Positions 26,929 to 35,389 of a stretch of 64,000 nucleotides of DNA are shown here, in pieces (position 1 is the first letter of the stretch; each line of letters opens with the position of its first letter). A program made the translations under genes and the position numbers. The DNA is taken from NCBI RefSeq assembly GCF_000721705.1, contig NZ_JOJL01000004.1:248001-312000 (forward strand), in the 5' to 3' direction. Origin of the DNA: Actinoplanes subtropicus (GTDB taxonomy: Bacteria > Actinomycetota > Actinomycetes > Mycobacteriales > Micromonosporaceae). A model generated the notes under the pieces. It saw only the letters and a program-made list of their open reading frames with translations. It had not been told where the DNA came from and searched no databases.

Positions 26929-28137
26929 ATGGCGCTCGCGCCGCAGCCGTCCCCCGAGCCGAGACCCCGCCCCGCCCACGGGCCGGGCGGAGGGCAGCCG
27001 GCCTTCGGCCAGGTCGGCCCCGCCCACGGGCCGGGCGGAGGGCAGCCGGCCTTCGGCCAGCCCGGCCCCGCCCACGGGCCGGGCGGGGTGCAGCCGGTGA
27101 TCCGGGAGCGTCCCGCCGAGGACCCGGCCGCGGTCCTCGCCGCGCTGGTGAAGCGGGTCGACTGGGGCGCCCTGGCCGTCCGGCACGCGTCCCCGGAACA
27201 GTTGCTGCGGGAGCTGGAGGTGATCGACGACCGGCTCGTCCGGGTCGGTGACCTCGCCGACCGGGTCGTGCGCCTGCCGCTGGTCGCCGACCCCGAGAAG
27301 CTCGCCGCCCGGCTGGCCGAGCTGGGACGCCGGGACGTCCGGGAGTGCCTGCGCGAGATCACCAGGACCTGCGAGGGTCTCGGGGCATCGCCGGTGACCG
27401 GGGAGGACGACCCGGACGGCTGGATCGCGCGGCTGGAAGCCACGATCACGGTCCTCGACCGGCGCGGCGCGCCCCAGATCAGCGTTGTCCCAGGCCCGGA
27501 CGGCGAGGTCGAGGGGCGCCGGCCACGCCGCCCGGTCACCGACCTCACCGTGCGCGACAGCCGCGCCATCATGTACGGCACCGGCAACACGCTGCACATC
27601 GTCCACGACTGCGCGGTCGAGCAGCCGGTGATCGAGGTCGCGTCGCTGCTCGACTACGACGCGGCCGGCGACACCGAGGCCTGGTTCCACAGTGTCGAGC
27701 CGGTGCGCAGCGCCGCCACCGAGGACCTGCGGACCACGATCACCCGCTCCAGCGGCATCTCGATCGGCACCGGGAACCACCAGCAGAGCGTCTTCGTGCA
27801 CCGGATCGGATCCTGCCCGGTCAACCTCGGCCGCCTGATCGCCGTCCCGCAGGTGCGGCAGGCGATCGTCGCCTGCCGGGAGACGGCCGGCGACCCGGCG
27901 GAGGCCATGGCCGCCCTGCACCAAGCCGTGGAACAGGCAGCCGGCGCGGCCGACGTCAGCGCCCTGGTTCCGGACTGCATGGTGGCCCGCCTGGCGGCCG
28001 CCGGCGAGGACGCCCCGAGGATGAGCGGCCGCGGCCCGCGGCTGACCATCCGGCATGGCGCCGGCGTCGCCGTCGGGTGGGACACCACGGTCACCGGTGA
28101 GACCCGGGTCCGGATCGGCAAGCCCCAGGTGCGATGA
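26929..28137 (+). CDS. Protein with RHIM-like motifs (candidate amyloid-signalling protein)
   Basis: 402 residues. The N-terminus has 16-residue repeats rich in Pro/Gly (48-bp DNA units). A helical middle contains 'WGALAVRHASPEQLLRELEV'. Two similar motifs follow: 'IMYGTGNTLHIVH' at 214-226 and 'ISIGTGNHQQSVFVH' at 277-291. Both resemble the core of RIP homotypic interaction motifs ([IV]x[IV]GxxN). The following gene encodes a small protein with a clearer RHIM-like end, and ends/starts almost touch, so the two are probably one unit. The start is fixed by GGAGG 5 bases before the ATG. Enzymatic function: none recognised. Confidence 0.65.
   Translation: MALAPQPSPEPRPRPAHGPGGGQPAFGQVGPAHGPGGGQPAFGQPGPAHGPGGVQPVIRERPAEDPAAVLAALVKRVDWGALAVRHASPEQLLRELEVIDDRLVRVGDLADRVVRLPLVADPEKLAARLAELGRRDVRECLREITRTCEGLGASPVTGEDDPDGWIARLEATITVLDRRGAPQISVVPGPDGEVEGRRPRRPVTDLTVRDSRAIMYGTGNTLHIVHDCAVEQPVIEVASLLDYDAAGDTEAWFHSVEPVRSAATEDLRTTITRSSGISIGTGNHQQSVFVHRIGSCPVNLGRLIAVPQVRQAIVACRETAGDPAEAMAALHQAVEQAAGAADVSALVPDCMVARLAAAGEDAPRMSGRGPRLTIRHGAGVAVGWDTTVTGETRVRIGKPQVR
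26971..27093 (+). repeat. 48-bp tandem repeats in a coding region
   Basis: Two full units (26971, 27019) and one partial unit (27067) encode PAHGPGGGQPAFGQxG. They form a flexible N-terminal tail of the RHIM-like protein. Confidence 0.9.
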
Positions 28138-28148
28138 GGGAGGTGGAC

Positions 28149-28538
28149 ATGTCGGAGCTCGACGTCATCGTGGCGGCACTGGCCGCGGGCGCGGCCGCCG
28201 GGACGACGAACACGGCGACGGTCGCGGTCCAGGAGGCCTACGAGGGGTTGAAGAAGCTCCTGCGGGTCCGGTTGGGTGCTCGCCGGGAAGGGGAGGCGCT
28301 GTCCGCCGGGGCCGGCCGGACGGGCGAACAGTGGTGGCGGGAGCGGCTCGGCGAGGCACTGACCGAATCGGGCGCCCTCGACGACGAGGAGATCACCCGC
28401 AGCGCCCGAGCCGTCCTCGAGGCCGCCCGGCGGCCGCTCCCGGGCGTCCGCGTCGACCGCAGCCAGGGAGTCCAGGTCGGCGACAACAATGAGCAGACCA
28501 ACCACTTCGGCGCGGCGCCGGGACCACGATATCTTTAG
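28149..28538 (+). CDS. Small RHIM-like motif protein (bacterial amyloid signalling type)
   Basis: 129 residues. The N-terminus 'ELDVIVAALAAGAAAGTTNT' followed by 'VQEAYEGLKKLLRVRL' resembles the adaptor/effector-associated region of actinobacterial RHIM-containing proteins. The C-terminus has 'QGVQVGDNNEQTNHF' at 106-120, with the VQVG tetrad and trailing N that define RHIM and the RHIM-like bacterial amyloid motif (BASS3). Such motifs nucleate prion-like assembly to switch on defence or cell-death effectors. ATG at 28149 has GGGAGG 7 bases upstream, better than ATG at 28134. Confidence 0.75.
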   Translation: MSELDVIVAALAAGAAAGTTNTATVAVQEAYEGLKKLLRVRLGARREGEALSAGAGRTGEQWWRERLGEALTESGALDDEEITRSARAVLEAARRPLPGVRVDRSQGVQVGDNNEQTNHFGAAPGPRYL

Positions 28539-28582
28539 GCCGGTGGCTGATCACCCTTCACGAGGTGCGCAGGACTGTCGAG

Positions 28583-28869
28583 ATGGTCGCGCCGGCCTGG
28601 ATGCATGAGCAGGTCACGGCCGAGCAGTACGCCTCGAGGTGGTCTCTCCCGGGTCGGAGACGACCGGCCGGATCGTCAAGGCCGACCAGTACGCGCGGGC
28701 CGGCATCCAGTTCTACTGGCGGGTGGAGCAGGCCGCCACCGGTGCGCCTCTCGTCTACACATACGTTCTCGACCCCGCGACCGGACGCTACCGCGACGGC
28801 GAAGTCTTCACCGGCGTCGTGAAGCTGACCGCGCCCTTCCCGATCGAGGTCGATCTCGGCCAGGTCTGA
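28583..28869 (+). pseudogene. Uma2 family (DUF820) pseudogene with internal deletion
   Basis: The N-terminal piece 'WMHEQVTAEQY' is read in one frame up to about 28635. The C-terminal piece 'EVVSPGSETT...DQYARAGIQFYWRVE' starts at 28636 in another frame and runs to 28869. Intact Uma2 restriction-endonuclease-like proteins are about 185-190 residues; roughly 90 middle codons with the nuclease core are gone. It is therefore a deletion remnant. Confidence 0.8.
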
Positions 28870-28950
28870 TCGCCCCCGTCCGCGCGGCGGCTCAGTCCGG
28901 CCGGGGACGCGGTCCGGGAGGCGCTGCCGCGTGCGGCGCGGATGTCACCA

Positions 28951-29205
28951 TCACCGTCGGGACCGCCGTGCGCCTACGGCGCCGGCGATCGTCACGATGG
29001 GGGCCGCCGCGCACACGCCGTAGAGCAGCAGGAGCGGGACACCGGGGTGGGCGTCGGGGGCGATGTCCGAGTTGAACGCCAGCGACGGCTTCACGTGGTG
29101 CCAGTGCGTGATCTCCCGGTACATCATGAACCACGAGCCGGCCCAGGCCGCCGCGCCGAGGCACGCCGCCATGGTGCGCTGGGCCGTCGGTTGCCGGGCC
29201 CGCAT
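28951..29205 (-). CDS. Small two-helix membrane protein
   Basis: 84 residues with two hydrophobic segments ('MAACLGAAAWAGSWFMMY' and 'VPLLLLYGVCAAAPIVTIAG'). No family recognised. Its ATG lies one base after the stop codon of the asparagine synthetase gene, so it is likely translated by coupling from the same mRNA. Confidence 0.6.
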   Translation of the reverse strand: MRARQPTAQRTMAACLGAAAWAGSWFMMYREITHWHHVKPSLAFNSDIAPDAHPGVPLLLLYGVCAAAPIVTIAGAVGARRSRR

Positions 29206-29206
29206 C

Positions 29207-31069
29207 TCAGCCGACCGCCAGGCGGACCGGGTAGCGGGTGAGCCACTCGTTCAGGGCCAGGACCAGTTCGATGCCGCGCCGGGTGGGGGAGAAGGCGTTG
29301 CCCTCGTAGCCGTCCTCGAGCAGGGCGCGGGCCTGCTTGAGATCCATCAGCGGGAGGACCGGCGAGCCGGAGTCGTCGAGCAGGTCGCGGAGGCTCTCCC
29401 GGAGCATCCGCTCGTAGGCCGGGTCCTGGGTGGACGGGTAGGGGCTCTTCTTCCGGGCCACCACCGAAGCCGGCAGGACGTCGGCCGTCGCGGCCCGCAG
29501 CAGGCTCTTCTCCCGGCCGTCGAAGGTCTTCATCGCCCACGACGTGTTGTAGACGTAGTCGACCAGGCGGTGGTCGCAGAACGGCACCCGCACCTCCAGG
29601 CCGTGCGCCATGCTCATCCGGTCCTTGCGGTCGAGGAGGATCTGGACGAAACGGGTCAGGTTCAGGTAGAAGATCTCGCGCATCCGGTGCTCGACCGGGG
29701 ACTCGTCCGGCAGGTGCTCCACCTCGGAGAGGGCTTGGCGGTAGGCCGCGTCCCGGTAGCCGTCCAGGTCGAGGGCGGCCGTCAGCTCGGGGGTGAACAG
29801 GCTCGGCGGCGGGTTGTCCGCATCCGCGGCGAGGGCCCGGATCGTCGCCAGCCACGGGAACGTGTCGGCCGCGACCGTGGCCGGGTCGTGGAACCACGCG
29901 TACCCGCCGAACACCTCGTCCGCCGACTCGCCGGAGAGCGCCACCGTCGATCTTTCCCGTACGGCCCGGAACAGCAGGTACAGCGACGTGTTCATGTCGC
30001 CCATCGAGGACGGCAGGTCGAACGCGTGCAGCACCTGGGTGCGGTACAGCGATTCCATCAGCGCCGGCGAGTCGAGCACGATGTCGGTGTGGTCGGCCGA
30101 AACGTGCTCGGCCACGTCATGCACGTACGGGCCGTCGGGGGTCTCGCGTACCTCGTCCGGCTTGAAGTTCTCGGTCTGGCCGACGAAGTCCACCGCGAAC
30201 GAGCGGACCGGCCCGGCGCCCTCCGCGCGCAGCGCCGCGGCGGCCAGCGCGGTGATCGCCGAGGAGTCCAGGCCGCCGGAGAGCAGCGAGCACAGCGGCA
30301 CGTCGGCGATCAGCTGCCGGGCCACGATGTCGTCGAGCAGTCCGCGTACGGTCCGGATCGTGGTCTGCCGGTCGTCGGTGTGCTCGCGGGCCTCGAGCCG
30401 CCAGTAGCGCCGCGCGTGCCGGCCGGAGACGTCGACCCGGATGATCTCGCCGGGCCGGACCTCGCGCAGGCCACGGTAGATGCCGTGCCCGGGGGTCTTG
30501 GTGAAGCCGATCAGCTCGCACAGGCCCTCGTTGTCGACCACTGCGGTCACCGACGGGTGGGCCAGTACGCCCTTGGGCTCCGAGGCGAAGACCACCCCGT
30601 CCGGGGTCGGGTGGTAGTAGAGCGGCTTGATGCCCATCCGGTCGCGGACCAGCAGCAGGGCCCGCTCGTGGGGATCCCAGAGGCCGAACGCGTACATCCC
30701 GTTGAGCCGGTCCACGAACGACTCGCCCCACTGCAGATACGCCCGCAGCAGCACCTCGGTGTCGCTCGTGGTGCGGAATTCGTGCCCCAGCCCGCGCAGC
30801 TCCTCGCGCAGTTCCCGGAAGTTGTAGATCTCGCCGCTGTAGGTGACCACGGCGGCCTCCGCACCGTCGCGGTGCACGGACATCGGCTGCGCGCCGGTCC
30901 GCAGGTCGATCACCGAGAGCCGGCGATGCCCGAGCCCGGCGTGCGGGCCGAGCCACACCCCCTCCGCGTCCGGCCCGCGCAGAGCCATCGTGGCGGTCAT
31001 GGCGCGCAGCACGGCGCCCTCCTGCCGCAGATCCCGCTCAAAACTGACCCATCCGACGATTCCGCACAC
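29207..31069 (-). CDS. asnB: Asparagine synthetase, glutamine-hydrolysing
   Basis: 620 residues. After the initiator, Cys2 starts the Ntn amidotransferase domain ('CGIVGWVSFE', 'RGPDAEGVW', 'GHRRLSVIDL', 'YSGEIYNFRELREEL'). The synthetase domain has the ATP loop 'SLLSGGLDSSAI'. It makes asparagine from aspartate, glutamine and ATP, or amidates a peptide or natural product. GTG at 31069 has GGGGAGG 5 bases upstream and puts Cys in position 2; the longer upstream frame would bury this residue. Confidence 0.93.
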   Translation of the reverse strand: MCGIVGWVSFERDLRQEGAVLRAMTATMALRGPDAEGVWLGPHAGLGHRRLSVIDLRTGAQPMSVHRDGAEAAVVTYSGEIYNFRELREELRGLGHEFRTTSDTEVLLRAYLQWGESFVDRLNGMYAFGLWDPHERALLLVRDRMGIKPLYYHPTPDGVVFASEPKGVLAHPSVTAVVDNEGLCELIGFTKTPGHGIYRGLREVRPGEIIRVDVSGRHARRYWRLEAREHTDDRQTTIRTVRGLLDDIVARQLIADVPLCSLLSGGLDSSAITALAAAALRAEGAGPVRSFAVDFVGQTENFKPDEVRETPDGPYVHDVAEHVSADHTDIVLDSPALMESLYRTQVLHAFDLPSSMGDMNTSLYLLFRAVRERSTVALSGESADEVFGGYAWFHDPATVAADTFPWLATIRALAADADNPPPSLFTPELTAALDLDGYRDAAYRQALSEVEHLPDESPVEHRMREIFYLNLTRFVQILLDRKDRMSMAHGLEVRVPFCDHRLVDYVYNTSWAMKTFDGREKSLLRAATADVLPASVVARKKSPYPSTQDPAYERMLRESLRDLLDDSGSPVLPLMDLKQARALLEDGYEGNAFSPTRRGIELVLALNEWLTRYPVRLAVG

Positions 31070-31214
31070 ACCGGCCTCCCCGCAAAAGCAGCAACTCCCC
31101 ACATTTAGCCTCGCCGTAACAAACCCGCAACGTTTAGTGACATTAGAGTCAATCAATCGATCGGGGTTGTGATGAGCGCCGTCGAGGGGGGAGGGCTCCG
31201 CGCGGGGGCAAACC

Positions 31215-34200
31215 CTAGGCCAGCACCGAGATCTTCTCGTAGTGGGCGAAGGCCTCCTTGCGCTGCTTCTCCTTCTCGGCGTTGGTCAAGGCCACGGGCG
31301 CGGACGCGCCGAGCTTCCACGCCGCGCTCACCGACGCCACGTCCTCGACCGTGGTGCAGTTGGCCAGCAGTTGCTTGGTCTCGCGGTCGTAGCCGAAGAA
31401 CGCCTTGTCCCACGAGATGACGCGCTCGAACTCGCCGGCCACCGCGGCCAGGGACGCGGCGCAGTGGCTGCACGGGCTCAGGTTGATCGCCAGCTCGACC
31501 TTGACCAGGCCGTCCGGGCGTTCGGTGGCGAACCAGTCGAGGAACTGGCGCTCGGCGTGGCTGTCGTTGGTGTCCGGCACCGGGGTGCCGGTGTTCCAGC
31601 TGGCCAGTTTCACCTTGGTGGCGTCCGCCGGGGGTTTCAGCAGGACCAGGCCGCGGCCGCCGCCGCCCAGCTTGCCGCGGCCGGGCAGGAGGTTCGACGG
31701 GGGCGGGGCGACCAGCGACGTCTTGGTGCGGCCGAACTCGTCCTCGGACTCGCTGCCGCCGCGGCCCTTCGGCACGTTGTCGTCGTAGAAGTTCCGGTCG
31801 CCGGTGAAGCCGGAGGTCGCGTCCGCGTCGGCGAAGTGCAGGGTGACCCGTAGCCGGCAGGTGGCCATCGGGGTCTTCGCGGCCGGCGGGCCGGTCTTCT
31901 TGCCGACCTTCACCGGCGGGCTGGCCGCCGCGATCAGGTAGGAGACGCCGGCCTCGTCGTACGGCGTGAACGCGAGCTGGGACAGGCCCTGCGGGGCGAG
32001 CTCCGCCCGGATCGCGGCGAGCGCCGCCTCCATCTGGGCCTCGTCGTCGAGACCGGACAGCGCAGCGGACGCCTTCTCGCCGGCGATCGCCCGTACGTCA
32101 TGGGGGTCTGTGGGTTTTTCCTCCGGCGCGGCCGGACCGCCCAGGCCGAGCGCCGCCAGGGCCGACTTGCCCAGCTGGACGGCCTTGGCGAAGAGCCAGT
32201 CGAGCGCCTTGTCGATCAGTTCGCGCAGCTTGCCGATCAGCTCGACCAGCTTCTCCGGCACGTCGCCCAGCCCCACCTGGTTGGCGAGGAAGCCGATCGC
32301 CACCGGCACCGCCGCGGCCAGGCCCTTCTCCACCTTCTGCGCGCCGGCCGGGACGTTGCCGGCGGCCACCGCGGCAAGCGTGGTCACGTAGTCGTTGACG
32401 ATCATCAGGATCTCGCGGACGTACTCGATCACCGACTGGACGGCCTTGAAGAACGCGATCGAGCTGTTGACCACCGCCATGATCCCGGTGGGGTCGAGCA
32501 TGGACAGCAGCTTGACCGTGGCCTTCTCGACGATCTCGCCGACGATCCAGTCCTTGACCATCCCGAGCAGCATGTCCCACAGGTTGCCGAGCTGGCTCTC
32601 GACGTGCTTCCCGATCGCGCCGACGCCGTTCTCCTCGACGTCGGAGATGAAGTCGAACGCGCCCTCGGCCACCGCCAGGCCCTTGCGCAGCTTGTCGACG
32701 ACGTCCTGGCCGATGTGGTCGCCCAGCTTCTTCCACAACCGCTCGGCGGTGACGTCGAGGACCTGCAGCACCAGCGTGAGGATCGAGCCGAAGGACAGGT
32801 CGGCCGGTTTCCGGATGCCGAGCGCCCCGAGCCCGCGGAAGATCCAGTCGGCGAGCCCGCCGAGCAGGTAGCCGACCGCGCGGTCGACGAAGCCGAGGAA
32901 GCCCTGCTTGAGCGCCTCCAGCATGTTGACCAGGAAGGCGACCGGGTCACGCTTGATGTCCTCGATCGCGGCCATCGCGTGGTCGATGATGCTGCCGAGC
33001 AGGTCGGGCGGGAAGTTCATCAGCCGCAGGATCAGCGTGACGACGACCTTGAGCACCTCGCCGGCGAACTCGACGATCCGCCCTAATGGTTCCTCAAATC
33101 TCCCTAATATACGGACAAATGCGCCCAGCGGATTGATCAAGTCCTCAAGGGAGAGCGAGTCCCAGACCGCCCGAAATGTCCCCAGAATCATGTCAAGGCT
33201 GATGCCGAGCCGGGACATGGCGCCCTCGATCTTGGCCGCCGCCTCGGCGATAACCCCGGCCTCGGCGAGCTTCTGATAGGTCGCCTCCCCGCCCGGCAAC
33301 AAGGCGACAAAACCCCCAATCAAGGTCTCGGCCGTACGCGATACCGCCTTACCGGTAAAGGGATCCTCCCCGAGCATGACGGTCAGAAGGCGGAAGCCGC
33401 GCATCGTGTGCGCCTCCCGGCTGAGCCACTCCAGCAGCGCCTCCTTGATCAGCTTGACGACCTCGGTGAGCACGTCGGAGGCGAAGGTCCCCACCCGTAC
33501 GATCAAGGATTTGGCCTGGGTCGCCAGCTTTTCCAGGTTGGACCCGAGGTCGGCGATGTTCTGCGGCTGGATCGCCGCCCAGCCGGCCTTGAACAGCGCC
33601 GACAACTCGCCGAGGATCCCGAGGAACTGGGCGATCCGGGCGTCCAGCCAGTCCGCCGTCTTCTGCAGCGTGCCCCGCTCGCGCATCTGGGCGAGCGCCT
33701 CCTGCTTCCCGATCAGCGTCAGGAAGTCGCTCAGGATCTCCACCGTGGTCGCCTCGACCGGCGTCCCGCGCAGCGGATCGTGGTGCAGCACCTTCTTGGT
33801 CAGCTCCCACACCGGGGTGCCGGCCAGGTACTTCTCGGCGAGCCCGACGGCCGCGTCCCGGATCAGCTGAACGATCGCGTCGATGATCCCCCGCACGAAG
33901 CCGAGCGCGTCCGCGTAGAGGCCGCTCACGTGCCGGCGCACTATGGTCAGGGCGCCCTCGGGATCGGTGAGATCGATCTCCTTCCAGGCCTGGTCGACCT
34001 CGGCCTGGATGCGTTGCAGGGTCAGGTTGTGCGCGCGCAGCCCCTCGTCGATCAGCCGATACGCGCCCTGCACGACGCCCAGCTCGATCAGCTTGTTCGC
34101 CACCACGTTCCCGAACGGCACCAGCCCCAGCACGCCGCGGGTCAGGTTCTCCGGGCTGCGATCGACGTTCCGGTTGGCGATCGGGTCGTAGCCGGCGACC

Positions 34201-34877
34201 ACGGTCAGCATGTCGTAGCCGGGGATCGTCCGCACCAGATCGGAGATCACTCCGGAGAGGAATCCGCCGGAGTCGCGCTGCACCGGCATCCGGTAGATGC
34301 CCACCTGGGTCTGCTGCACCACGTGGGTGGCCTCGTGGGCCATCAGCGGCAGGTCGCTCGCCGACTCGCCGGTGCCCAGGAAGATGTCGCCGCCGGCGGT
34401 GAACGCGCGCGCCCCCAGCTGCGCCGCGGCCAGCTGCGCCCGCTGGTCGCTGTGCACTCGGACGTTGCCGAGCGGCACCTTCAGGTACTGCTCGATCCGG
34501 GCGCGGACCTCCCCCGGGATGGCCGCGCCCGCGCCCGGCGAGGCGAGCGTGCGTTCCAGGCCGGGCGGCGTCTCGGGCGGTTCGCCGGCGTCGGCGGCCG
34601 GGGTGGCCAGGCGCGAGATCGTGGGCGCGGGCGCGAGGGACTCCTGGGTTATCCCGTCCGCGACGGCGTCGGCCTGCCGCTCGTACCCACCCTGTGGTTT
34701 GCCGACGGTGAGCTTGGGCTGGGTGAACAGCGCACCCACCGCGCGGTTTCCGCCCTTCAGGGCGGGGCTCAGGAACAATTCCCCATTGCTTGCCGTACGC
34801 GTGGGCGGCGCGGCAACCGCGGGAGCGGGGCCGGGCCGCTCGTCCGGGATCATCGCGTGCCGTTCGGACAGCTTCAC
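31215..34877 (-). CDS. DUF4157 protein with C-terminal cytidine-deaminase-like toxin domain (candidate CIS cargo)
   Basis: 1220 residues. N-terminal DUF4157 zincin-like domain: '[20 protein letters not shown]', '[10 protein letters not shown]' and '[12 protein letters not shown]' (HExxH). A very long amphipathic helical middle (about 230-970) follows. The C-terminus has '[11 protein letters not shown]' (His1107-Ala-Glu1109) and '[11 protein letters not shown]' (Cys1136, Cys1139), the zinc/catalytic signature of the cytidine-deaminase fold used by polymorphic toxins (BURPS668_1122/YwqJ type). It probably deaminates nucleic acid or nucleotides once released. GTG at 34877 has GGGAGG 6 bases upstream. 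Divergent from the CIS structural operon. No immunity gene recognised nearby. Confidence 0.85.
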   Translation of the reverse strand: MKLSERHAMIPDERPGPAPAVAAPPTRTASNGELFLSPALKGGNRAVGALFTQPKLTVGKPQGGYERQADAVADGITQESLAPAPTISRLATPAADAGEPPETPPGLERTLASPGAGAAIPGEVRARIEQYLKVPLGNVRVHSDQRAQLAAAQLGARAFTAGGDIFLGTGESASDLPLMAHEATHVVQQTQVGIYRMPVQRDSGGFLSGVISDLVRTIPGYDMLTVVAGYDPIANRNVDRSPENLTRGVLGLVPFGNVVANKLIELGVVQGAYRLIDEGLRAHNLTLQRIQAEVDQAWKEIDLTDPEGALTIVRRHVSGLYADALGFVRGIIDAIVQLIRDAAVGLAEKYLAGTPVWELTKKVLHHDPLRGTPVEATTVEILSDFLTLIGKQEALAQMRERGTLQKTADWLDARIAQFLGILGELSALFKAGWAAIQPQNIADLGSNLEKLATQAKSLIVRVGTFASDVLTEVVKLIKEALLEWLSREAHTMRGFRLLTVMLGEDPFTGKAVSRTAETLIGGFVALLPGGEATYQKLAEAGVIAEAAAKIEGAMSRLGISLDMILGTFRAVWDSLSLEDLINPLGAFVRILGRFEEPLGRIVEFAGEVLKVVVTLILRLMNFPPDLLGSIIDHAMAAIEDIKRDPVAFLVNMLEALKQGFLGFVDRAVGYLLGGLADWIFRGLGALGIRKPADLSFGSILTLVLQVLDVTAERLWKKLGDHIGQDVVDKLRKGLAVAEGAFDFISDVEENGVGAIGKHVESQLGNLWDMLLGMVKDWIVGEIVEKATVKLLSMLDPTGIMAVVNSSIAFFKAVQSVIEYVREILMIVNDYVTTLAAVAAGNVPAGAQKVEKGLAAAVPVAIGFLANQVGLGDVPEKLVELIGKLRELIDKALDWLFAKAVQLGKSALAALGLGGPAAPEEKPTDPHDVRAIAGEKASAALSGLDDEAQMEAALAAIRAELAPQGLSQLAFTPYDEAGVSYLIAAASPPVKVGKKTGPPAAKTPMATCRLRVTLHFADADATSGFTGDRNFYDDNVPKGRGGSESEDEFGRTKTSLVAPPPSNLLPGRGKLGGGGRGLVLLKPPADATKVKLASWNTGTPVPDTNDSHAERQFLDWFATERPDGLVKVELAINLSPCSHCAASLAAVAGEFERVISWDKAFFGYDRETKQLLANCTTVEDVASVSAAWKLGASAPVALTNAEKEKQRKEAFAHYEKISVLA

Positions 34878-34940
34878 CCGCCACCTCCCGATGCCAGGAT
34901 CCTGGGCGGGACGAACGCGGGACAAGTACCCGACAGGTGG

Positions 34941-34960
34941 GGTGCACCTAAGGCTGCACC
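34941..34960. promoter_or_regulatory. Candidate operator: inverted repeat between divergent CIS genes
   Basis: GGTGCA and TGCACC arms separated by 8 bases, followed closely by a related GGCGCACC. It lies in the 163-base gap between the DUF4157 cargo gene and the receiver-domain gene, where a shared regulator could act on both promoters. Confidence 0.35.
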
Positions 34961-35040
34961 GGCGCACCTTATGACCACACGCATACGCGAGGCAGGCTCA
35001 TCCCGGCGGCGAATGGCGGCTTCCAGGCGGGGGTGAGGCG

Positions 35041-35373
35041 ATGACGCGGGTCCTCATGGGGGATTTCGAGGCACTGCACCGCCTCGGGCTCGAGCAGATC
35101 CTCCGGGTCGACGGCATCGAGCTCGTCGACAGCAAGGGGGAGAACGTGCTCGATCGGATCTGCGAGGCCCTGCCCGACGTCATCGTCCTCGATCTCGACA
35201 AGCGGTCGACCGGCGATCTGGTCCACGCGATCGTGCACCGGTTCCCGCGGGTCAAGGTGGTGGCCTGCTCGTCGCAGCATCCGATGATGCGCGTGTTCCC
35301 GCCGCTGCACTACGGGGAGTTCTACGAATCCGACCTTGACCCCGCGCTGCTGACCAGCGCGGTGCAGGCCTGA
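35041..35373 (+). CDS. Stand-alone receiver-like domain protein
   Basis: 110 residues with a CheY-like pattern: 'VLMGDFEALHRLGLEQIL', phospho-acceptor position Asp51 in 'VIVLDLDKRS' and a Ser in 'VVACSSQ'. The second acidic residue of the N-terminal pair is present (Asp8) but its partner is Gly, and the usual Lys near residue 100 is missing. There is no output domain. Seventeen bases before the sheath gene, so it is the first gene of the CIS structural operon and probably tunes assembly or expression. Confidence 0.7.
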   Translation: MTRVLMGDFEALHRLGLEQILRVDGIELVDSKGENVLDRICEALPDVIVLDLDKRSTGDLVHAIVHRFPRVKVVACSSQHPMMRVFPPLHYGEFYESDLDPALLTSAVQA

Positions 35374-35389
35374 CTAGGGGGAAGACTTC

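Noticed and set aside
33349..34947. 532-residue minus-strand ORF
   Set aside because: It is the shifted frame of the DUF4157 gene; the motif-bearing frame is the one listed.
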